A stretch of DNA of 44,896 bases from Eubacterium sp. (GTDB lineage Bacteria > Bacillota > Clostridia > Lachnospirales > Lachnospiraceae), in the NCBI GenBank assembly GCA_017433825.1, contig JAFRGL010000011.1, positions 1 to 44,896 on the forward strand, written 5' to 3'. This document shows positions 9,919-17,053 of this stretch, one piece after another. Under the pieces are notes generated by a model. It was given only the letters and a program-made list of their open reading frames with translations, was not told where the DNA came from and did not search any database. The position numbers and the translations under genes are program-made. The first letter of the stretch is position 1. Every line of letters starts with the position of its first letter.

Positions 9919-11091
9919 TCAGATTCTCGCCACGCCGGACGCCCTGGCCGCTTCTGCCACGGCCTTTGCCACGGCCTTGCCTACCCTGGGATCGAACGCT
10001 GCGGGAATAATGTAATCCTCAGAAAGCTCCTCATCGGAAACCAGGTCTGCCAGTGCTTTGGACGCCGCCAGCTTCATGGCGTCATTGATGTCGGAAGCGC
10101 GCACGTCGAACGTCCCGCGGAAAATGCCCGGGAAAGCCAGCACGTTATTGATCTGGTTGGGATAATCGCTCCTGCCGGTGGAAATAACCCGCGCGCCGGC
10201 AGCTTTGGCTTCCGCCGGGTCGATTTCCGGGATGGGGTTCGCGCAGGCAAACACAATGGCGTCTTCTGCCATGGATTTCACCATTTCCGCCGTCAAAACA
10301 CCCGGAGCCGAAACGCCGATGAACACGTCTGCGCCTTTCACCGCATCCGCAAGGGAACCGGAAAGATTGCGGGGGTTCGTCACAGCCGCCATTTCCTCCT
10401 TGGCCGCATTAAGCCCGGCCCTTCCCTGGCAGATAATGCCTCTGGAATCGCACATGATGATGTCCTTTACGCCTGCCGTAAGAAGGAGCTTCGTGATGGC
10501 CGTGGCTGCCGCGCCTGCGCCGCTTACCGCCACTTTGATATCCGTGATATCCTTCTTCACCAGCTTTAAGGCGTTATTCAGGCCTGCAAGGGTAATAACC
10601 GCCGTACCGTGCTGGTCGTCATGGAAAATCGGGATATCGCATTTTTCTTTCAGCTTCCGCTCAATCTCAAAACACCTGGGCGCTGCAATATCCTCAAGGT
10701 TCACGCCGCCGAAGCTGCCGGAAATCAGGTAAATTGTATTGACGATCTCATCCACATCCTTGGATTTGATGCAAAGCGGGAAAGCGTCGACGTCGCCGAA
10801 GCTCTTGAAAAGGATGCATTTTCCTTCCATGACCGGCATGCCGGCTTCCGGGCCGATGTCGCCCAAGCCCAAAACCGCGGAACCGTCCGTTACCACAAGA
10901 CACGTGTTCCACCTGCGGGTCAGTTCGTAGGATTTACTGATGTCTTTCTGTATTTCCAGGCAGGGTTCCGCCACGCCCGGCGTATAGGCCAGGGACAAAT
11001 CTTCTGCATTTTTTACCGGCACCCTGGGGATCACCTCCAGTTTGCCCTGTACTTTCCTGTGTAATTCCAGTGATGCTTTCGCGTAGTCCAT
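9919..11091 (-). CDS. Malic enzyme (NAD-type, oxaloacetate-decarboxylating)
   Basis: 390 residues, the short bacterial form without the C-terminal phosphotransacetylase-like domain. It decarboxylates malate to pyruvate with reduction of NAD(P). Signatures are SLAYTPGVAEPC, VTDGSAVLGLGDIG, GKCILFKSFGDVDAFP with the metal-binding acids, FHDDQHGTA, the nucleotide loop VSGAGAAATAI, and FACANPIPEIDP. The gene starts two bases after the stop of the upstream SGNH hydrolase; its AGGAG site lies inside the end of that gene, so the two are translationally coupled. Why a central-carbon enzyme sits between two esterases is unclear; reading pyruvate formation as coupled to use of released acids would be speculation. 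Confidence 0.95.
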   Translation of the reverse strand: MDYAKASLELHRKVQGKLEVIPRVPVKNAEDLSLAYTPGVAEPCLEIQKDISKSYELTRRWNTCLVVTDGSAVLGLGDIGPEAGMPVMEGKCILFKSFGDVDAFPLCIKSKDVDEIVNTIYLISGSFGGVNLEDIAAPRCFEIERKLKEKCDIPIFHDDQHGTAVITLAGLNNALKLVKKDITDIKVAVSGAGAAATAITKLLLTAGVKDIIMCDSRGIICQGRAGLNAAKEEMAAVTNPRNLSGSLADAVKGADVFIGVSAPGVLTAEMVKSMAEDAIVFACANPIPEIDPAEAKAAGARVISTGRSDYPNQINNVLAFPGIFRGTFDVRASDINDAMKLAASKALADLVSDEELSEDYIIPAAFDPRVGKAVAKAVAEAARASGVARI

Positions 11092-11093
11092 AA

Positions 11094-12197
11094 TTATTTC
11101 AGCTCCTGTGTTTTAAGAAATCCGGCAAGCTCTCTTGCCATCCTGGCATGTGTTTTCGCGGAAGGATGCCCGTCCGCACCGGTGCCCTCCGACATGATGT
11201 TCATCTGCCCGTACTTGAAGCATACAATCCTTCCGTCTCCGGTTTCTTCGGCGTACTTTTTCACGATATCCCGGATTTCGTCCCAGAGATAATAACCCAT
11301 CGGGCCGAGGGTGCTGACAATCAGGGTGTCTTTGCCGTTCTTTTCGCGGATCTGTTCAAGAAGCATGCGGTAGTTTCTGTGGAATTCCATATCCGCTTCC
11401 TTCGAAAAGCCCTGCATGGAAAGAACCATCTGGTCATTGGTGCCGAGGTTAATGACGACCACGTCGTTTTTATGCGCCGCAAAATCCCAGGCTTCCGCCT
11501 CTTCATTTTTGAAAGCACGTTCAAACGGCAGGTCCGTACAGGCGTACAAAGTATCCATGCCGCGGTTTTCCATATCCGGATACGGTTCCGTAACGGCGCA
11601 CCCGCTGACACAGACGGCGGAATACTCCGCGTCCAGAGCCTGGGCGGTAAGGTATGCGTAGGTTGATTCCGCGTTCTCGTCCTCCGTCCGAAGGCCCATC
11701 GGGTCTTTGGCTTCGTTGCCGTAGCCGCAGGTGATGGAATCGCCCGCAAATTCAATTTTCAGCGCTTTTGGTGCCGGCGGCGCCAGGAAACAGCCGTCCG
11801 TCTCCAGGGATAAAAGGGCGCATTTGCCCATCACGTTTTCGGACAGTTTCCTAAGCGTAAGCTGATGCTCTCCCTTTGCGCCTTCGAAAAGTGTAAGCTC
11901 CTGCTCTCCTTCTTCCAGCTTATAACGGACCAGTTCCCCGCCGTCCGCATGGGTGCCGACCACCGGATACATCAGGGTAAACGGCAAATCGAAAGGCGCC
12001 GTCTCCGGTTCCGGGTAACCGAACAGGCGCGCTTTCAGCGTCGTTCCCTCAAATCTGAAAGAGAATCCGGCCCCTGTCCAGTTAAACCACAGTGCCTGTT
12101 TTTCCTCATCCTTCCGGATTCTTCCGTGTTCCAGCAAAAATGCGCGTGACGCCTTCGCGTCTTCTCCAAAGCTTAATATTTTACGGTTCTCCATCAT
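11094..12197 (-). CDS. SGNH/GDSL hydrolase, CE2 acetyl-esterase-like
   Basis: 367 residues from the ATG at 12197, placed 7 bases after AGGAG; an adjacent second ATG at 12194 is equally possible. Residues 1 to about 145 form a beta-sandwich (FNWTGAGFSFRFEG, LKARLFGY) typical of carbohydrate esterase family 2. The rest is an SGNH domain with the nucleophile block FAGDSITCGYG (Ser at about 154), GTNDQ, and a catalytic histidine in GHPSAKTH near the C terminus. CE2 enzymes remove acetyl groups from xylan, mannan or other sugars. No signal peptide is seen, so the substrate is probably an imported oligosaccharide. It is the first gene of the run that continues into malic enzyme and a second esterase. 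Confidence 0.8.
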   Translation of the reverse strand: MMENRKILSFGEDAKASRAFLLEHGRIRKDEEKQALWFNWTGAGFSFRFEGTTLKARLFGYPEPETAPFDLPFTLMYPVVGTHADGGELVRYKLEEGEQELTLFEGAKGEHQLTLRKLSENVMGKCALLSLETDGCFLAPPAPKALKIEFAGDSITCGYGNEAKDPMGLRTEDENAESTYAYLTAQALDAEYSAVCVSGCAVTEPYPDMENRGMDTLYACTDLPFERAFKNEEAEAWDFAAHKNDVVVINLGTNDQMVLSMQGFSKEADMEFHRNYRMLLEQIREKNGKDTLIVSTLGPMGYYLWDEIRDIVKKYAEETGDGRIVCFKYGQMNIMSEGTGADGHPSAKTHARMARELAGFLKTQELK

Positions 12198-12230
12198 GCT
12201 TCTTCTCCTGAATACATAATTTAACAATTT

Positions 12231-12239
12231 ATTATAACA
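12231..12239 (-). promoter_or_regulatory. Extended -10 promoter of the SGNH hydrolase operon
   Basis: On the minus strand TGTTATAAT, an extended -10 element about 34 bases before the start codon. The -35 region (around 12254-12259, TTTCAT) is poor, as is common with extended -10 sites. Confidence 0.55.
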
Positions 12240-12255
12240 TATTCCGTCTGTACAT

Positions 12256-12296
12256 GAAAGAAGAAAAGTTCCGGCCTTTTTCAGGGCCGGAACTTT
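12256..12296 (-). terminator. Terminator after the flavoprotein pair
   Basis: A perfect 12-bp stem, AAAGTTCCGGCC (12265-12276) with GGCCGGAACTTT (12285-12296), an 8-nt loop, and TCTTCTTTC following on the minus strand. It is placed after the stop at 12344 and directly before the promoter of the next minus-strand operon. Confidence 0.8.
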
Positions 12297-12343
12297 CTCA
12301 TGTCCGTTTATTATTTCAGCTGCGGCGCAAACAGCCGCGCGCC

Positions 12344-13810
12344 TTACCCTGCGACGGCTTCCGCCGCGGCAAGGGCAAGAGTTACAGTGCTTCCGATATC
12401 GCTTCCTTCAAGCACGGAAGGATAACCGACCGCGTAAAGTCCGCCGGCACAGCAGCCGGCGGCATACAGGCCTTCAACCGGCATATCGTCCGGGTCAAGG
12501 ACGCGCATATCCTTATCCACCGCGGCACCGCCGAAGGTGCAGTGCAGCGCGGGGCCCCATTTGAAGGCGTAAAACGGCGCTTTTTCGATGGTGGTCAGAA
12601 GCTCCGGCCGTTTGCCGTAATCCGTATCCTCGCCGTTTGCGGCCAGGGTATTCACACGCGCAACGGTTTTCTGCAGGGCTTCCACCGGAACCTGCATCTT
12701 TTCCGCCAGCTCTTCCAGCGTATCCGCGCACCAGACGTTTCCTTCGCACTGTGCCAGGATTTCCTCTTTTGCAAGGCCCTCGTCCGGCATCATGCGCAGG
12801 CCTCCGGCCATGCCGCGGGCTTTCTGCAGTTCGTCATACCACTTGTCGTCGCAGACCGTAAACGCAAACTCCCCGCCTCTCTGGTTGATGCAGTGTCTGG
12901 CCTTTGCAGGGTCGGAGGTATCCTCGTTCATGAACCGCCTGCCGTCCCGGTTGACCGCGGTGAAGAAGAAGGTGTACGGTCCGCAGGCGCTGCAGGCAAA
13001 ATACGGCGCCAAGTACAGGCCTTCCAGCTCGGCGCCCGCCCGGTACAGCATCTTCTGCCCGTCGCCGGTATTCTTTGAAAATGAGATGCCCGCCCTCTGG
13101 GAAAGCGGGCTTAACGCGGAGAGCATTTCCTCGTCTCCGCCGATATCCCCCGCTGCGAGAATCACCGCTTTTTTGCCGGCAAACCGGACGGTATTTCCGT
13201 CCTCATCCTCCGCAAGGAAAGAAACAACCCTTCCGTTTTCGTCCTTTTCCAGCTGCTTTGCCGTCATTTCCCGGATGATTCTCCCGCCCAGGGCGGTAAA
13301 CGCGTTTTCCAGGATTATATGAGCCAGGTCTCCGCCTTCAGCCGTGTATTTTTCGCCCACCGGCAGAAGTTCGTAATCCCCGGGAAACGCCCCAATATCC
13401 GGGTTGATATACCGGTTTGTGCTTAAAACCGCCCTGGCCGCGCCTTCGGAAAGGGATACCAGCCAGGAAAGGGCGTCCGCGGATTTGTCAATGTATTTCC
13501 ACAGAAGCACTTCGTTCACCCTGCTTCCGCAGGCACGAAGCCATCTTTTGGCAAACGTCTTTTTGTCCGTGCCCTCCGGCACAACGCCGACGTACCTGCC
13601 GTACCGGTGCGGCCTCGCGCTTTTTTCCGCGACAATAACCTTAAGGCCCAGCTGCGATAAACGCACGGCTGCCGTAAGGCCGGCAATGCCCGCGCCGATG
13701 ACGGCTGCGTCCGCTTCGTAGGTCAGTACAGGCCCCTTGCATACGACAGGTTTATCATCTTCCCAGGACCATCCCCTTTTCGCCGAACGTTCGGAATATG
13801 AATATCTCAT
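12344..13810 (-). CDS. FAD-dependent fumarate-reductase-type oxidoreductase, shorter paralogue
   Basis: 488 residues. After an N-terminal KRGWSWE motif (11-17) comes a Rossmann FAD-binding segment with GAGIAG (39-44) and an acidic ribose ligand in VAEKSA. Later signatures of the succinate dehydrogenase/fumarate reductase flavoprotein family are AAGDIGGDEEML, RFMNEDTSDPAK and FGGAAVDKDMRVLDPDDMPVEGLYAAGCC. No signal peptide, heme domain or FMN domain is present, so it is a soluble cytoplasmic enzyme. It probably reduces or oxidises a C=C bond next to a carbonyl; the substrate is unknown. Its ATG overlaps the stop of the preceding paralogue (ATGA), with AGGAG inside that gene, so the two are translated together and may form a heteromer. 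Confidence 0.82.
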   Translation of the reverse strand: MRYSYSERSAKRGWSWEDDKPVVCKGPVLTYEADAAVIGAGIAGLTAAVRLSQLGLKVIVAEKSARPHRYGRYVGVVPEGTDKKTFAKRWLRACGSRVNEVLLWKYIDKSADALSWLVSLSEGAARAVLSTNRYINPDIGAFPGDYELLPVGEKYTAEGGDLAHIILENAFTALGGRIIREMTAKQLEKDENGRVVSFLAEDEDGNTVRFAGKKAVILAAGDIGGDEEMLSALSPLSQRAGISFSKNTGDGQKMLYRAGAELEGLYLAPYFACSACGPYTFFFTAVNRDGRRFMNEDTSDPAKARHCINQRGGEFAFTVCDDKWYDELQKARGMAGGLRMMPDEGLAKEEILAQCEGNVWCADTLEELAEKMQVPVEALQKTVARVNTLAANGEDTDYGKRPELLTTIEKAPFYAFKWGPALHCTFGGAAVDKDMRVLDPDDMPVEGLYAAGCCAGGLYAVGYPSVLEGSDIGSTVTLALAAAEAVAG

Positions 13811-15393
13811 GCTTTGCTCCTTTCCTCGTCTTCCTCATCCGGAATGCCGCTTAAGATCCGTCCGAGCGCCAGGGAATAGCTGAACGCCCGCCCGTAGCTG
13901 TTGCCGTTTAAGAGCAGAGGGTAATCCACGCCGTACATGCCACCGCAGCAGTTGCCGATGGCATACAGTCCGGGAATCGGCTGATAGTCCGCATCCAGCA
14001 CGTTCAGCTCCGTATTCGTAAGGCACCCGCCCATGACGTCCAGCAGGGAAGCGCCCATCTTGACGGCTGTAAAAGGCGGTTTGACGATGGTGGTCAGAAG
14101 CTCCGGCCGTTTTCCGAAATCCGGGTCGTCGCCAAGGGCACACAGTTCATTGTAGCGGTCCACTGTCTCTTTCAGGTTTTCATACGGTACGTCCATCTTT
14201 TCCGCCAGTTCTTCAAGGGTATCTGCCTGAAATGCCTTGCCGTTGTCAATGTATTCCTGCACCTGCTCCTTTAAGCCGCAGTCCGGATCCCATTCCACGT
14301 CATTGATGGCCATGTTCAGAGGCATGGCTCCCTGTCCGCCTAAAAGATGGAATCTTTCACCGAACTCGTCCAGCCACTTGTCATCGAAGACGGCGAATGC
14401 CCAGTTCGGTTCGGGCTGCATGACGATGCGGACGCTTTTTGCCTGCATCCAGGTATCCTCGTTCATGAACCGCTCCCCGTGGCTGTTGACGTGCAGGTAG
14501 AAGGAATCAAACCTGCCGTAGGGATGGTTGTGCATGACCGGCGCCCAAGGCGCGTCATCGAAGGCAGCGCCTGCCCAGTAAGCCATCTTGTGCCCGTCCC
14601 CGCCGTTGGAGGTTTCCGGCCAGAACACGTCCAGCTCCCGGCATAAAGCCACCGGGCAGAACGCTTCGAGCATCTCCTTGTCCCCGCCGATATCACCTGT
14701 GGCAAGCACGACTGCGCGGGTGCCGTTGTACCTGCGGCATACGCCGTCTTCCCCGGTAACGATAACGCCGGTAACCCGGCCGGTTTCATCCTTTTCCAGA
14801 TAATGCGCCTTGGTATTGTGAAGGAGCGTATTGCCGAGAAGTCCAATCTGCCGTTCAAAGGCCTCGATAAGCAGAGGCCCGCCGCCCTTGTTTTTGAACC
14901 GGGAGCCTTCCTGAATCAGCAGATGATGCGTGCCTTCGTACTCACCGAAAACCGGACCGTGGAAGCATCCCGAATAAATCTGCTTTTCCACATCCTCATC
15001 CAGGATTTCCAGAAGCCAGTCAATCACCTTCGGGCTGTTGTTGACGAACAGCCAGAGCATGTCTTCATTCGGCTGGTTCCCGCTGACGTCCAGCCAGCGG
15101 CGTACAAACTCATATTTGTCAATGGACTTCCCGTACTGCCGCATGACGGGGGAATCCAGCGCGGCTATCTGCCAGCCGTGGCCTCCCGCAGCAGCACACT
15201 TGTCAAGGGTAATGACCTTCAGGCCCTTCTGCCCGAGCCTGGTGCTGGCTGCAAGCCCGGATATGCCGCCGCCGATGACGACAACGTCCGTTGTGATTGT
15301 TTCTTTAATCTCCTCCTCCGGCACAGGCGCGGGAGGCGTTTCCCAGGACCAGCCCCTTTTCGGCGACCGGCAGGAATAGGGTTTGGCGTTCAT
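13807..15393 (-). CDS. FAD-dependent fumarate-reductase-type oxidoreductase, longer paralogue
   Basis: 528 residues from the ATG at 15393, set by AAAGGAG upstream; the reading to 15414 has no such site. It carries the same N-terminal KRGWSWE motif (12-18) as the downstream gene, then the FAD loop GGGISG (41-46), LDKCAAAGGHG, ATGDIGGDKEML, GGDGHKMAYWAGAAF, RFMNEDTWMQAK and a C-terminal MGGCLTNTELNVL block leading to GLYAIGNCCGGMYGVDYP. It belongs to the family of urocanate, fumarate, bile-acid and steroid ene-reductases; the actual substrate is unknown. The pair looks like an ancient tandem duplication that has diverged. It is divergent from the pyrophosphatase gene with a shared 214-base control region. 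Confidence 0.82.
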   Translation of the reverse strand: MNAKPYSCRSPKRGWSWETPPAPVPEEEIKETITTDVVVIGGGISGLAASTRLGQKGLKVITLDKCAAAGGHGWQIAALDSPVMRQYGKSIDKYEFVRRWLDVSGNQPNEDMLWLFVNNSPKVIDWLLEILDEDVEKQIYSGCFHGPVFGEYEGTHHLLIQEGSRFKNKGGGPLLIEAFERQIGLLGNTLLHNTKAHYLEKDETGRVTGVIVTGEDGVCRRYNGTRAVVLATGDIGGDKEMLEAFCPVALCRELDVFWPETSNGGDGHKMAYWAGAAFDDAPWAPVMHNHPYGRFDSFYLHVNSHGERFMNEDTWMQAKSVRIVMQPEPNWAFAVFDDKWLDEFGERFHLLGGQGAMPLNMAINDVEWDPDCGLKEQVQEYIDNGKAFQADTLEELAEKMDVPYENLKETVDRYNELCALGDDPDFGKRPELLTTIVKPPFTAVKMGASLLDVMGGCLTNTELNVLDADYQPIPGLYAIGNCCGGMYGVDYPLLLNGNSYGRAFSYSLALGRILSGIPDEEDEERSKA

Positions 15394-15450
15394 CGTAATT
15401 CTCCTTTGTCTCACAGGTAAACCGTTTCTGTTTTCATACTGCTGATTTTA

Positions 15451-15479
15451 AGTATAGCCGCATCTTCAGCCGTTTGCAA
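15451..15479 (-). promoter_or_regulatory. Promoter of the flavoprotein pair
   Basis: On the minus strand TTGCAA (15479-15474), a 17-base spacer and TATACT (15456-15451). The leader would be about 50 bases. Confidence 0.55.
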
Positions 15480-15514
15480 ACCATGATACACGGGAAAACA
15501 AAAATTTGTGCAAA

Positions 15515-15558
15515 CCGGGTGAGAAAAGCACCCGGCTGATTGGGAATTGACAATCAGC
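15515..15558. promoter_or_regulatory. Operator-like inverted repeats between the divergent promoters
   Basis: Two adjacent inverted repeats: CCGGGTG (15515-15521) with CACCCGG (15529-15535), and GCTGATTG (15535-15542) with CAATCAGC (15551-15558). The second overlaps the -35 box of the pyrophosphatase promoter, a common place for a repressor or activator to bind. No regulator gene is adjacent. Confidence 0.4.
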
Positions 15559-15575
15559 AAAGCATTTTCTACAAT
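15547..15575 (+). promoter_or_regulatory. Promoter of the pyrophosphatase gene
   Basis: TTGACA (15547-15552), a 17-base spacer and TACAAT (15570-15575), near the sigma-A consensus. It lies about 30 bases before the ATG at 15608. Confidence 0.8.
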
Positions 15576-15607
15576 CAAATCACATCAGTAAGCCGGAGGG
15601 TTATTAT

Positions 15608-16942
15608 ATGGAACCTGTATATGTTTTCGGACACAAGAACCCGGATACCGACTCCGTCGTTTCCGCCATCGCCTGCGCCGCACTGCGCAATGCCAAAGGA
15701 GGCGGAAATTATATTCCCGCTGTCCTGGGGGAAATAAACGACCAGACGGCCGCCGTCCTTTCCCGGTTCGGCTTTGAAACGCCGGAAATGCTTTACACCG
15801 TCAAAACCCAGGTCCGCGACCTGGAATACGATATTCCGCCCGTCATAAAGGAAACAGCGGACGCGGGCGAAGCCTGGAAAATATTTAAGGACGACGCCTA
15901 CAACGGCGCAGTCCCGGTAACGGATGAAGAAGGCCGGCTTGCCGGCATGCTCACCAAAGGCGACATAGCCGAATATATCATGGAAGCACTGGAGGTCACG
16001 GACACATCCCTAAATGCCCGGGATGCCTTCCGGGCTGTCTGCCGCTCCGTTTCCGCGGGCCGGCTTTGCACCGGGGAAAATGTCGTATCCTTCCACCTGA
16101 ACGATTACCTTGACAAGGTAAAGGAACAGATACTGCAGTCCAGATACCGCAGCTATCCCATCCTGGACGAAAATGAAAAGGTGGCGGGCACGCTCTCCCG
16201 CTTCCACCTATTGAATCCCAAAAGGAAAAAAGTCATCCTCGTGGATCACAATGAAGTTTCCCAGTCTGTTTCCGGACTTGAACAGGCGGAAATCCTGGAG
16301 ATCATCGACCACCACCGGCTGGGCGACGTGCAGACACAGGCGCCTGTGACCATCCGCTGCGAACCTTTGGGAAGCACGGCGACCATTATCGCCGCGATGT
16401 ACCGGGAGGAAAAAATAACACCCTCCCCGGAAATGGCAGGGCTTCTGGCAGCCGCCATTCTTTCGGACACGGTGCTGTTCAAATCCCCCACCTGTACGCA
16501 GACCGATATACAGACGGCGAAACGTCTGGAGAAGCTCTGCGGTATTTTCCTGGAAGACATCGGCCGGGAAATGTTCTCCGCAGGTATAGATGTGACAGCA
16601 GATGCGAAAACACTCCTGCATTCGGATTTCAAGGAATTCCGCCTGGCGGGCCATTTCATCGGCATCGGCCAGCTCACCTGCCTGGATTCCGGCACGGTCC
16701 TGGAGCGGGCAGACGAATTTCTTTCCTGCATGCAGGAAGAAGCCGGCAGAAAGAATTACGAGATGGTGCTGTTCATGATTTCAGACGTGCTGAAAAACGG
16801 CAGCACGCTTCTGGTATCCGGCGACAGCCGGATTGTCAGCCAGGCCTTCGGGGCACCGGTGTCAGACGGCAGGGTCTTCCTGCCGGGCGTACTGTCCAGG
16901 AAGAAACAGGTCGTACCGGCCCTCTTCCGGCAGTGGGGATGA
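15608..16942 (+). CDS. Manganese-dependent inorganic pyrophosphatase with CBS domains
   Basis: 444 residues of the DHH family II pyrophosphatase type. The N-terminal catalytic part has FGHKNPDTDSV with metal-binding His and Asp residues. It is interrupted at about 65-205 by a pair of CBS domains (AVPVTDEEGRLAGMLTKGDIAEY; YPILDENEKVAGTLSRFHLL). Catalysis then resumes with ILVDHNE and the DHH motif IIDHHRLG. The DHHA2 domain follows, ending LPGVLSRKKQVVPAL. CBS-containing forms are controlled by adenine nucleotides, usually inhibited by AMP and ADP. There is no DRTGG insert, so this is the shorter form. It hydrolyses pyrophosphate made in biosynthesis. Start: GGAGG eight bases upstream. It is a single gene with its own promoter and terminator. 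Confidence 0.92.
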   Translation: MEPVYVFGHKNPDTDSVVSAIACAALRNAKGGGNYIPAVLGEINDQTAAVLSRFGFETPEMLYTVKTQVRDLEYDIPPVIKETADAGEAWKIFKDDAYNGAVPVTDEEGRLAGMLTKGDIAEYIMEALEVTDTSLNARDAFRAVCRSVSAGRLCTGENVVSFHLNDYLDKVKEQILQSRYRSYPILDENEKVAGTLSRFHLLNPKRKKVILVDHNEVSQSVSGLEQAEILEIIDHHRLGDVQTQAPVTIRCEPLGSTATIIAAMYREEKITPSPEMAGLLAAAILSDTVLFKSPTCTQTDIQTAKRLEKLCGIFLEDIGREMFSAGIDVTADAKTLLHSDFKEFRLAGHFIGIGQLTCLDSGTVLERADEFLSCMQEEAGRKNYEMVLFMISDVLKNGSTLLVSGDSRIVSQAFGAPVSDGRVFLPGVLSRKKQVVPALFRQWG

Positions 16943-16947
16943 AAAAG

Positions 16948-16980
16948 CGGGCGGAATTGCTGTATTCCGCCCGTTTTCTT
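16948..16980 (+). terminator. Terminator of the pyrophosphatase gene
   Basis: A 10-bp perfect stem, CGGGCGGAAT (16948-16957) with ATTCCGCCCG (16964-16973), a 6-nt loop, then TTTTCTT. It begins six bases after the stop codon. Confidence 0.93.
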
Positions 16981-17053
16981 CATATATATTGTCAGGCATG
17001 ACTCCCGTTTCCGAAGGAGCCTGCAAAAAGCCGCAGTGTGCTCTGCTTAAACG

